From: Hasllibacter sp963833115 | GTDB taxonomy: Bacteria > Pseudomonadota > Alphaproteobacteria > Rhodobacterales > Rhodobacteraceae | Length of the DNA: 64,000 bases | NCBI GenBank assembly: GCA_963833115.1 | Contig: CAWHWS010000002.1 | Span: 1,798,001 to 1,862,000 of the forward strand | Direction of reading: 5' to 3' | Shown here: positions 56,562 to 64,000 of the stretch, in pieces | Layout: every line of letters starts with the position of its first letter | Numbering within the stretch: the first letter of the stretch is position 1 | The notes under the pieces: generated by a model | Told to the model about the DNA's origin: nothing | What the model saw: the letters and a program-made list of their open reading frames with translations, nothing else | Database searches by the model: none | Made by a program: the position numbers and the translations under genes

Positions 56562-57760
56562 GCGTCCTGCGGCATCAAGGGCGCGGTCAGCTCGGGGATT
56601 ATCGCCTTGAACTTGAAGAACCCGGCCGTCGCGTGCGGCCAGGCCGCCGCGTCGAACGGGCGCACGGCGCGGCGCAGCGCGATCCCCCGCGCCTCCAGCG
56701 CCGCCTCGGCCGCATCCAGCGCCGGGCGCACGGGCCCGCGCATCGCATAAGGCGCGATCACCGTACCCAGCCCCGCGCCCTCGGCCCAGTCCGCGACCGC
56801 CTCCGCACCCTCAAGGACCGGCCCCCCGCCCATCCGCCCGGCCGCGTCCTCCGCGGCGCCGCGGGCGAAGGCGCGCACGCCCGGCGCCACCTCCAGGGGC
56901 GAGCGCTCGCCCGTCGCCAGCATCGCCGCCGCCGCGTCCGGCGTCCCGTCCCAGGGCAGGGCGGGCGTCAGGTCGTCCTCGTGCGCCAGCAGCCCCCAGG
57001 ACCCTTCGGGCCTCGACGGGTCCGGCGGCAGGGCGAGGGGCCGCACCGGCGCGTTGGCCGGCCCGTCCACCGGCTCGGCCTCCTCCGCCAGCATCCCGCT
57101 CCCGTCGAACCGCCCGCCGGTGTAGCGCCGGATGTTGCCGGGCCGCGCGAGGTAGGTCTTGCCCGCCGTCTGGAGCCCCGCCACCCAGCGCCAGGAGCAG
57201 GTGTTGGACGCGGGGTCCCCGTCGCGCAGGTGCCGCAGGAAGAGGTCCGCCCCGAGCTCCCAGGGAAGGCGCAGCGTGAAGCACCAGATCGAGGCGAACC
57301 ACATCCGCGCGTGGTTGTGCAGGTAGCCCGTGCCGGTCAGCTCGCTCGCCCAGTGGTCGAACGCGTCGATCCCCGTGCGCCCCTCGCAGGCGTCCTCCCA
57401 CCCCCGGCGCAGGCCGCTTTCCGTCGCCACCCGGTCCAGCGCCGCGCGCAGGCCGGCGCGGTAGTCGGACCAGATGCCGGGGCGCAGCTCCAGCACGCCC
57501 TTCCAGTAGGTCCGCCAGAGCACCTCCTGCACGGATTTGTGGGCCGCGGAGGGCGCGTGCGCGGCGAGGATCGCGCGCAGGACCTCCTCCTCGGTCACCA
57601 TCCGGTGGCGGATATAGGGCGAGAGCACCGAGACGTGCGGATGCCCCTCGTGGCCCAGGTCGTGGTTGCGCATCCCGGCGTAGTCGCGCCCGGCGATCGG
57701 CACGAACGCCTCGAGGCGGTCCAGCCCCGCGGCGCGGGTCGGTGGCAGGTCGAGCGGCAT
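56558..57760 (-). CDS. Photolyase/cryptochrome FAD-binding domain protein
   Basis: A 400-residue protein. Residues about 10-235 match the helical FAD-binding domain of photolyases: GRDYAGMRNHDLGHEGHPHVSVLSPYIRHRMVTEEEVL, VQEVLWRTYWKGVLE, TGYLHNHARMWFASIW, DGDPASNTCSWRWVAG and KTYLARPGNIRRYT. The usual N-terminal antenna domain is absent, since the ATG at 57760 stands directly before the FAD domain. The C-terminal 150 residues (GLLAHEDDLTPALPW, then WAEGAGLGTVIAPYAMRGPV, ARGIALRRAVRPFD and HATAGFFKFK) resemble an antenna-type alpha/beta domain placed after, not before, the FAD domain. The role could be DNA repair or light sensing. Confidence 0.85.
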   Translation of the reverse strand: MPLDLPPTRAAGLDRLEAFVPIAGRDYAGMRNHDLGHEGHPHVSVLSPYIRHRMVTEEEVLRAILAAHAPSAAHKSVQEVLWRTYWKGVLELRPGIWSDYRAGLRAALDRVATESGLRRGWEDACEGRTGIDAFDHWASELTGTGYLHNHARMWFASIWCFTLRLPWELGADLFLRHLRDGDPASNTCSWRWVAGLQTAGKTYLARPGNIRRYTGGRFDGSGMLAEEAEPVDGPANAPVRPLALPPDPSRPEGSWGLLAHEDDLTPALPWDGTPDAAAAMLATGERSPLEVAPGVRAFARGAAEDAAGRMGGGPVLEGAEAVADWAEGAGLGTVIAPYAMRGPVRPALDAAEAALEARGIALRRAVRPFDAAAWPHATAGFFKFKAIIPELTAPLMPQDA

Positions 57761-57956
57761 GGGCGATCCTCCGGCAGGGGGAGCTATGCCGCGCGGCGCC
57801 CCGATCAACCGCGCCCCGGGGGACACGCGGCGCGCCACCGCGCCTTGCGGCGCCAGGGCCGCGCCCCTAGGTTCGCGCTTCGGCACGCGCCCCCGTCGTG
57901 CCGCCCGCCGGCCGCCCCACCGGGCCCCGGCCATCCGTAGCGAGAGGCAGCGGCAC

Positions 57957-58583
57957 ATGCGCGATCCCGTCGAGACCTACATGAACCTCGTGCCCATGGT
58001 GGTCGAGCAGACCAGCCGCGGCGAGCGCGCCTACGACATCTTCTCCCGCCTCCTGAAGGAGCGGATCATCTTCGTGAACGGCCCCGTCCATGACGGCATG
58101 AGCCAGCTCATCGTGGCGCAGCTCCTCCACCTGGAGGCGGAGAACCCGTCCAAGGACATCTCGATGTACATCAACTCGCCCGGCGGGTCGGTGATCGCGG
58201 GGATGAGCATCTACGACACGATGCAGTACATCCGCCCCAAGGTCTCCACCCTGGTGTGCGGCCTCGCGGCCTCCATGGGCTCGGTGCTCGCGATCGGCGG
58301 CGAGAAGGGCCTGCGCTACTCGCTGCCCAACTCGCAGTTCCTCGTCCATCAGCCCTCCGGCGGCTTCCAGGGCACGGCCGAGGACATCCTCATCACCGCC
58401 AAGTCCATCGAGCAGACGCGCGAGCGGATGTACCAGCTCTACGTCAAGCATAGCGGGCAGGACTACGAGACCGTGCGCACCGCCCTCGACCGGGACAAGT
58501 GGATGACCCCCGAGGAGGCCCTGGAATGGGGCCATATCGACGAGATCGTCGAGAGCCGGGGCGAGGCCGGCGCCGCCGCCTGA
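57957..58583 (+). CDS. clpP: ATP-dependent Clp protease proteolytic subunit
   Basis: The serine peptidase chamber of ClpXP. The 208-residue product has the catalytic triad Ser106 (CGLAASMGSVL), His131 (SQFLVHQPSGGFQGTAEDI) and Asp180 (ALDRDKWMTPEEALEWG), and the N-terminal VPMVVEQTSRGERAYDIFSRLL. Length and start are those of the family. clpX follows after 193 bases on the same strand, the usual order. Confidence 0.97.
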   Translation: MRDPVETYMNLVPMVVEQTSRGERAYDIFSRLLKERIIFVNGPVHDGMSQLIVAQLLHLEAENPSKDISMYINSPGGSVIAGMSIYDTMQYIRPKVSTLVCGLAASMGSVLAIGGEKGLRYSLPNSQFLVHQPSGGFQGTAEDILITAKSIEQTRERMYQLYVKHSGQDYETVRTALDRDKWMTPEEALEWGHIDEIVESRGEAGAAA

Positions 58584-58776
58584 GCGACCGCCCGGCCGCG
58601 CGCGCCGGGCGATTTGCCGCCGCCCCGTTGCGGGCGTCCGGCCCCCGGCATAGGATCGCCGGGTCGGCGCGGCGCCTCCCGGGATTGGCGGGGGCGCGCC
58701 GCTGACACGGCGCCGACGACCCTCGGCCGCGCTGGCCGGGACGAGGCGCCGCACACGTCCGGGAAGGGACCGAGCC
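58584..58776. other. clpP-clpX intergenic region
   Basis: A gap of 193 bases between clpP and clpX, GC-rich throughout. It may hold a clpX promoter, but no convincing -35/-10 pair or hairpin with a U-tract stands out. A GGGAAGGG lies 11 bases before the clpX ATG. Confidence 0.4.
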
Positions 58777-60033
<1,257 letters not shown>

Positions 60034-60063
60034 GGCGGGGGCCGGCGGGGCGGGGGGCGCGGC

Positions 60064-60429
60064 GTGATCCGCCGCATCGGCTCCGGCGGCGCCTACGAGG
60101 ACCGCGTCGGCTATTGCCGCGCCGTCGTCGCGAACGGAATGGTCCACGTCTCGGGCACCGTCCACCCCGGCCCGGACGTACCGCCCGGCGTGGTCGACCA
60201 GTGCCGCGGCGCGCTGGGCGTCATCGGCGCCGCCCTGACGGAGGCGGGCACCGACTGGTCCCGCGCCCTGCGCGTTCGCTACGTCCTGCCCGACCCCGCG
60301 GAGTTCGAGCCCTGCTGGCCGCTCCTGCGCGAGGTCTTCGGCCCCCACCCCCCCGCCGCCACGATGATCGTCGCCGCCCTCGTCCACCCCCGCTACCGCA
60401 TCGAGATCGAGCTCGACGCGCTCGCATGA
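60064..60429 (+). CDS. RidA/YjgF family protein
   Basis: A 121-residue trimeric-barrel protein. RidA hydrolyses reactive enamine/imine intermediates made by PLP enzymes. Typical stretches are YCRAVVANGMVHVSGTV, DQCRGALGVIGAALTEAGTDWSRALRVRYVLPD and the C-terminal PPAATMIVAALVHPRYRIEIELDALA, in which the Arg that binds the substrate carboxylate appears in HPRYRIEIE. Some RidA subfamilies lack imine hydrolase activity. The start is GTG at 60064, 30 bases after clpX. Confidence 0.9.
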   Translation: MIRRIGSGGAYEDRVGYCRAVVANGMVHVSGTVHPGPDVPPGVVDQCRGALGVIGAALTEAGTDWSRALRVRYVLPDPAEFEPCWPLLREVFGPHPPAATMIVAALVHPRYRIEIELDALA

Positions 60430-60528
60430 GCGCGATCGCGCCGAGCCTTCGGTCGACCTGAAGATATACGGCGGGCGTCCGCACGGTCCCGTGCGAGGGT
60501 CGGCGCATCCGCATTTGAGGAGAGCGCC

Positions 60529-61875
60529 ATGACCCGCCGCCCCGCCATCGCATTCGCCACCGCATTCGCCACCGCCGCCCTTGCGGGCCCCGCGCTGGCC
60601 GACTGCGTCGAGAGCTCTCCGGGATCGAAGCAGTTCTCCTGCGACGGGACCCCCCGCCCCGGCGGCCCGTCCACCTCCGCCGGCCTGACCGACCCGCGCG
60701 ACGGCCTGTCGATCACCGTGTTCCGGATCATCGAGGACGGCCCCCTGATCACCGACGGGCTCGTCATCCGCGGGACCGGCAACCAGGTCACGGTCCTGGG
60801 GGAGATCAGTGCCGACCGAGGCACCGCGATCCTCGGTGGTCCCGATCTGGCCGTCACCCTCCAGACTCCGGCGATCACGGGCGGCAACGGCATCGACGTC
60901 GGCGACGCCCGCAATCTGGCCGTGACCGTGCCGTTCGGCGCCTTCTTCGACGTCCGTGGAACCGCGATCCGGGGCGGCGACGGGGCCACCCTGTCGGGCG
61001 CCGAGCTGATCGTGCAGCGCAGCTTCCGCGCCATCGACTTCGGCGACGACAGCCGGGTCTCGCTCTCCGGTCCGGGGCTCACCTCCTCCGCCGACCTGGA
61101 GTCGCAAGGCGGCAGCGCCGTCGTCCTCGGCGAGAACTCGTCGTTCGCGGTCGGAGCCGGCGGCACGATCGTCGGCCGGACGAGCGGCGACGGATTCCCC
61201 GGCACCGGCGTCGAACTGAGCAGCGGCAGCTTCTTCTCCGAGTCCGCCATCACCGGCCTCGGGGCCGGCGGCGTCGGGCTGCGGATCACCGGCACGAGCG
61301 GCGTCACGAACATCGACAACGGGTTCGAGGGAATACTCGTCGGGACCGACTACGCCGTCCTCGTGGAGGGCGGCGATGCCAACACCAGCGTCCAGACCAT
61401 GGTCAACTTCGGCATCCTCGGCGACGTGTCCTTCGGCGGCGGGGACGATTCGCTCCGGGTCGCGGACCAGATGGCCAGCACCCGCATCAGCGATCTCGGG
61501 GCGGGCGACGACCTGCTGACCCTCACCTCGACCTTGGACGGCGCCAACGATTTCGGCCTGTTCGACGGGGGCGCGGGGTTCGACTCCGCCGTGTTCGACG
61601 GGTTCGTCGTCGCCGACATCCTGGACCTCGGGGCGTCCGGGGGCCTGCTCACCTTCGGCCTGGACGAGGGGCTCGGCCTCGGCGCCCCGTCCCTCTTCTT
61701 CGACCTCGCGCGCTTCGAGAGCTACGTGTTCGACGACGCCACGTTCACCACCGCCGAGCTGCGCTCCGGCTTCGGCCTGCCGCCCGCCCCCATCCCGCTC
61801 CCCGCCGCCGGCTGGCTCCTGGTCGCCGGGTTGGGCGGCCTCGCCCTGCGCCGGCGCCGTCCCGCAGGGACCTAG
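60529..61875 (+). CDS. VPLPA-CTERM protein with beta-helix-like repeats
   Basis: A 448-residue exported protein. Signal peptide: MTRRPAIAFATAFATAALAG, cleavage after ALA. The long middle is made of short Gly/Asp/Ser-rich turns alternating with strands (RGTGNQVTVLGEISADRGTA, ISDLGAGDDLLTLTSTLDGA), as in autotransporter-like or RTX-like beta helices. The C-terminus has APIPLPAAG, the helix WLLVAGLGGLALR and RRRRPAGT: a VPLPA-CTERM sorting signal. GAGGAG precedes the ATG. It is probably a surface or extracellular protein. Its stop codon shares CTAG with the stop of the convergent tyrS. Confidence 0.82.
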   Translation: MTRRPAIAFATAFATAALAGPALADCVESSPGSKQFSCDGTPRPGGPSTSAGLTDPRDGLSITVFRIIEDGPLITDGLVIRGTGNQVTVLGEISADRGTAILGGPDLAVTLQTPAITGGNGIDVGDARNLAVTVPFGAFFDVRGTAIRGGDGATLSGAELIVQRSFRAIDFGDDSRVSLSGPGLTSSADLESQGGSAVVLGENSSFAVGAGGTIVGRTSGDGFPGTGVELSSGSFFSESAITGLGAGGVGLRITGTSGVTNIDNGFEGILVGTDYAVLVEGGDANTSVQTMVNFGILGDVSFGGGDDSLRVADQMASTRISDLGAGDDLLTLTSTLDGANDFGLFDGGAGFDSAVFDGFVVADILDLGASGGLLTFGLDEGLGLGAPSLFFDLARFESYVFDDATFTTAELRSGFGLPPAPIPLPAAGWLLVAGLGGLALRRRRPAGT

Positions 61876-63122
61876 CCCAGCCGCACCAGCGCGTGGCGCT
61901 TGCGCCCGGCGCTGAGCATGATCGGCGCGGTCAGGTCCGCCGCGCCGATCATCCGTCCCCCGTCCGTCAGCGGCTCGCCCTCGAGCCGCGCGCCCCCGCC
62001 CTCGATCAGGCGCTTGGCCTCCTTGCCCGAGGGCGCCAGCCCCGCGCGCACCAGGAGCTGCGCGGCGCTCACCCCCGCCGCCGCCTCCTCGGGCGTGAGC
62101 ACCACCGTCGGCAGGTCCTCGCCCGCGCCGCCCCGCTCGAACACCTCGCGCGCCGTCCCCTCGGCCGCCGCCGCCGCCTCCGCCCCGTGCGCGAGCGCCG
62201 TGACCTCGTTCGCGAGCCGTACCTTCGCCTCGTTGATCTCCGCCCCGCCCAGCGCGCCCAGGCGCCCGCACTCCTCCACCGGCAGCTCCGTGAAGAGGAG
62301 GAGGAACCGCCCTACGTCCTCGTCCATCGTGTTGCGCCAGAATTGCCAGAACTCGTAGGGCGAGCGCATCTCGGCGTTGAGCCACACGGCCCCGTCCACC
62401 GACTTGCCCATCTTGCGCCCGTCCGCCGTCGTCAGGAGCGGCGTCGTGAGCCCGAACACCTGCGCCCCCGCGATCCGCCGCGTCAGGTCGATGCCGTTGA
62501 CGATGTTCCCCCACTGGTCCGACCCGCCCATCTGCAGGACGCAGCCATGCCGGCGGTTGAGCTCCATGAAGTCGTAGGCCTGCAGGAGCATGTAGTTGAA
62601 CTCGAGGAACGTGAGCGGCTGCTCGCGGTCGAGCCGCAACCGCACGCTCTCGAAGGACAGCATCCGGTTCACCGTGAAGTGCCGCCCGTAATCGCGCAGG
62701 AACGCGACGTAGTTGAGCGCGTCGAGCCATTCGGCGTTGTCCGCCATCACCGCGCCGGACGGCCCCTCCCCGAAGTCGAGATAGCGGTCGAACACCCCGC
62801 GGATCCCCGCGATGTTCGCTGCGATCCCCTCCGGGGTCAGCAGGAGCCGCGCCTCGTCCTTGCCCGACGGGTCGCCGATCTTCGTCGTCCCCCCGCCCAT
62901 GAGCGCGATCGGCTTGCCGCCCGTCCGCTGCAGCCAGCGCAGCATCATGATCTGGATGAGGCTCCCGACATGCAGCGAGGCCGCCGTCGCGTCGAACCCG
63001 ATATAGCCCGGCACGATCCCGGCGCGGAACGCGTCGTCGAGCGCCTCCATGTCGGTGCAGTCGGCAAGGAAGCCACGCTCCTGCATGGTGCGCGTGAACT
63101 CGGATCGCGGGGCGTAGGTCAT
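61872..63122 (-). CDS. tyrS: Tyrosyl-tRNA synthetase
   Basis: Charges tRNA-Tyr. The 416-residue class I enzyme shows YIGFDATAASLHVGSLIQIM (HVGS as the HIGH motif), GDPSGKDEARLLL, LQMGGSDQWGNIVNGIDL and the KMSKS loop as KMGKS. The C-terminal S4-like RNA-binding domain is present (AQLLVRAGLAPSGKEAKRLIEGGGARL). The length is normal. It is divergent from anmK with 60 bases between the starts. Confidence 0.97.
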   Translation of the reverse strand: MTYAPRSEFTRTMQERGFLADCTDMEALDDAFRAGIVPGYIGFDATAASLHVGSLIQIMMLRWLQRTGGKPIALMGGGTTKIGDPSGKDEARLLLTPEGIAANIAGIRGVFDRYLDFGEGPSGAVMADNAEWLDALNYVAFLRDYGRHFTVNRMLSFESVRLRLDREQPLTFLEFNYMLLQAYDFMELNRRHGCVLQMGGSDQWGNIVNGIDLTRRIAGAQVFGLTTPLLTTADGRKMGKSVDGAVWLNAEMRSPYEFWQFWRNTMDEDVGRFLLLFTELPVEECGRLGALGGAEINEAKVRLANEVTALAHGAEAAAAAEGTAREVFERGGAGEDLPTVVLTPEEAAAGVSAAQLLVRAGLAPSGKEAKRLIEGGGARLEGEPLTDGGRMIGAADLTAPIMLSAGRKRHALVRLG

Positions 63123-63182
63123 GGGCTATCGTCCTGAGGCTGCGCGCCGGGATAACGCCGCGGCCGGGGGAGGGGAAGCGCG

Positions 63183-64000
63183 ATGCGGGAGGTCCTGGGC
63201 ACCATGTCCGGTACGTCGATGGACGGGGTCGACGCCGCCGTCCTCACCACCGACGGGCGCGCCATCGGCACCTTCGGACCGAGCGCGTATCGCCCTTACG
63301 CCCCGGCCGAGCGCGCGGCCATCGCCGCCGCCGCCGGGCGCTGGCCCGGCGATCCGGGCGTGGCCGAGGCCGCCCGCATCGTCGAGGACGCGCACGCCGC
63401 GCTCCTCGCGGACATGCCGGGCGAGCTCGTCGGCTTCCACGGCCAGACCCTCGCCCACGACCCCCCCGCGGGGGGGCGCGCCGGCAGGGGCACCCACCAG
63501 GCCGGGGACGGCGGGAGGCTAGCCTCCGCGCTCGGCCGCCCCGTCGCCTGGGACTTCCGCACCGACGACGTCGCCGCCGGCGGGCAGGGCGCGCCGCTCG
63601 CCCCGGCCTTCCACTTCGCCGCCGCCCGCTGGGCCGGGCTCCGCTCGGCGGCCATCCTCAATCTCGGCGGCGTCGCCAACCTCACCTGGATCGACGGCGC
63701 CGCCGAGACGCCCGAGGACCCGGGCGCCATGCTCGCCTTCGACACCGGCCCCGCCGGCGCCCCCCTCGACGACATGATGCGCCGGCGCCTGGGCCGCCCC
63801 CATGACGAGGGCGGCCGCCTCGCCGCCGCCGGCACCGTCCACGAGCCGCTGGTGGAGCGCTTCCTCTCCTCGCCCTATCTGTCAAGGACGGCGCCCAAGT
63901 CCCTCGACCGGGACGACTTCGCCGACATCGCGCGCGGCGCGGACGACCTGCCGGACGCGGACGCGGCCGCCACGCTCACCGCCATCGCCGCGGCGGGCAT
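63183..64000 (+). CDS. anmK: Anhydro-N-acetylmuramic acid kinase (3' end outside window)
   Basis: Phosphorylates anhydroMurNAc during peptidoglycan recycling. The visible 272 codons start MREVLGTMSGTSMDGVDAAV, the family's ATP-binding motif, then VGFHGQTLAHDPP, TDDVAAGGQGAPLAPAFH, ILNLGGVANLTWIDG and FDTGPAGAPLDDMM. The typical protein has about 360-380 residues, so roughly a quarter is missing because the window ends. GGGGAGGGGAAGCGCG precedes the ATG. It is divergent from tyrS, as in several Rhodobacterales. Confidence 0.95.
   Translation, partial: MREVLGTMSGTSMDGVDAAVLTTDGRAIGTFGPSAYRPYAPAERAAIAAAAGRWPGDPGVAEAARIVEDAHAALLADMPGELVGFHGQTLAHDPPAGGRAGRGTHQAGDGGRLASALGRPVAWDFRTDDVAAGGQGAPLAPAFHFAAARWAGLRSAAILNLGGVANLTWIDGAAETPEDPGAMLAFDTGPAGAPLDDMMRRRLGRPHDEGGRLAAAGTVHEPLVERFLSSPYLSRTAPKSLDRDDFADIARGADDLPDADAAATLTAIAAAG

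Overview
The window comes from a very GC-rich (by eye above 70 %) chromosome of an alphaproteobacterium, most likely Rhodobacterales. The grounds are the short MetRS type, two secreted proteins with VPLPA-CTERM-like tails, the soxBDAG sarcosine oxidase set, SsuD-type and TRAP systems typical of the group, and REP-like hairpins known from this order. I saw no rRNA, tRNA, CRISPR array, transposase or phage gene. Genes are tightly packed, often with ATGA or GTGA stop/start overlaps.

Layout. 1-2.9 kb is gene-poor and partly degenerate: small unrecognised frames, one of unusually low GC, and a stand-alone histidine-kinase dimerisation (DHp) domain. 2.9-6.7 kb (minus strand) holds metG, a VPLPA-CTERM protein and an MFS permease. 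6.9-13.5 kb (plus) is one run: an ABC ATPase, an FtsX-type permease and an AttH/CrtC-like lipocalin protein (an attEFGH-like system), then an FMN-binding protein, a small FAD oxidoreductase and the tRNA 2-selenouridine synthase. The latter converges on a SelD fused to an NADH-dehydrogenase-like flavoprotein, so selenium here is probably used for tRNA modification. 15.8-19.1 kb has a MauG-like dihaem peroxidase divergent from, and overlapping, a Sel1-repeat protein, plus an exopolysaccharide-initiating sugar-phosphate transferase.

19.2-27.2 kb is a catabolic unit: SsuD-type FMNH2 monooxygenase, aldo-keto reductase, flavin reductase and a TRAP transporter on the minus strand, divergent from a GntR regulator and a Gfo/Idh/MocA dehydrogenase; the intergenic region carries a direct repeat that may be the operator. 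27.5-43.8 kb is a pyrimidine-catabolism island: a Pot-type ABC transporter, preT and preA (dihydropyrimidine dehydrogenase), an N-carbamoyl-beta-alanine amidohydrolase candidate, dihydropyrimidinase, and a second ABC transporter with a THI5/NMT1-like binding protein. Together these would import a pyrimidine-like compound and take uracil or thymine to a beta-amino acid.

Inside this island lies the most interesting structure I found: a 380-bp cassette (37714-38093) in which a 94-residue GIY-YIG nuclease gene is closely framed by 35-bp inverted repeats that match at 34 positions and are themselves REP-like hairpins. Other hairpins of the same design, with covarying stems and a TCNAG-type loop, occur nearby, including a REPIN-like pair at 40836-40923.

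43.9-54.6 kb has ccmI, dusA, a TauE-type exporter, a DUF1289 protein, ruvX, the sarcosine oxidase genes (soxB separated from soxDAG by an antisense gene and a 44-residue membrane peptide) and sodB. 54.8-64 kb has a LysM protein with a 27-bp repeat tract, a photolyase-family protein that may have its two domains in reversed order, clpP-clpX, a RidA homologue, a second VPLPA-CTERM protein, tyrS and the 5' part of anmK.
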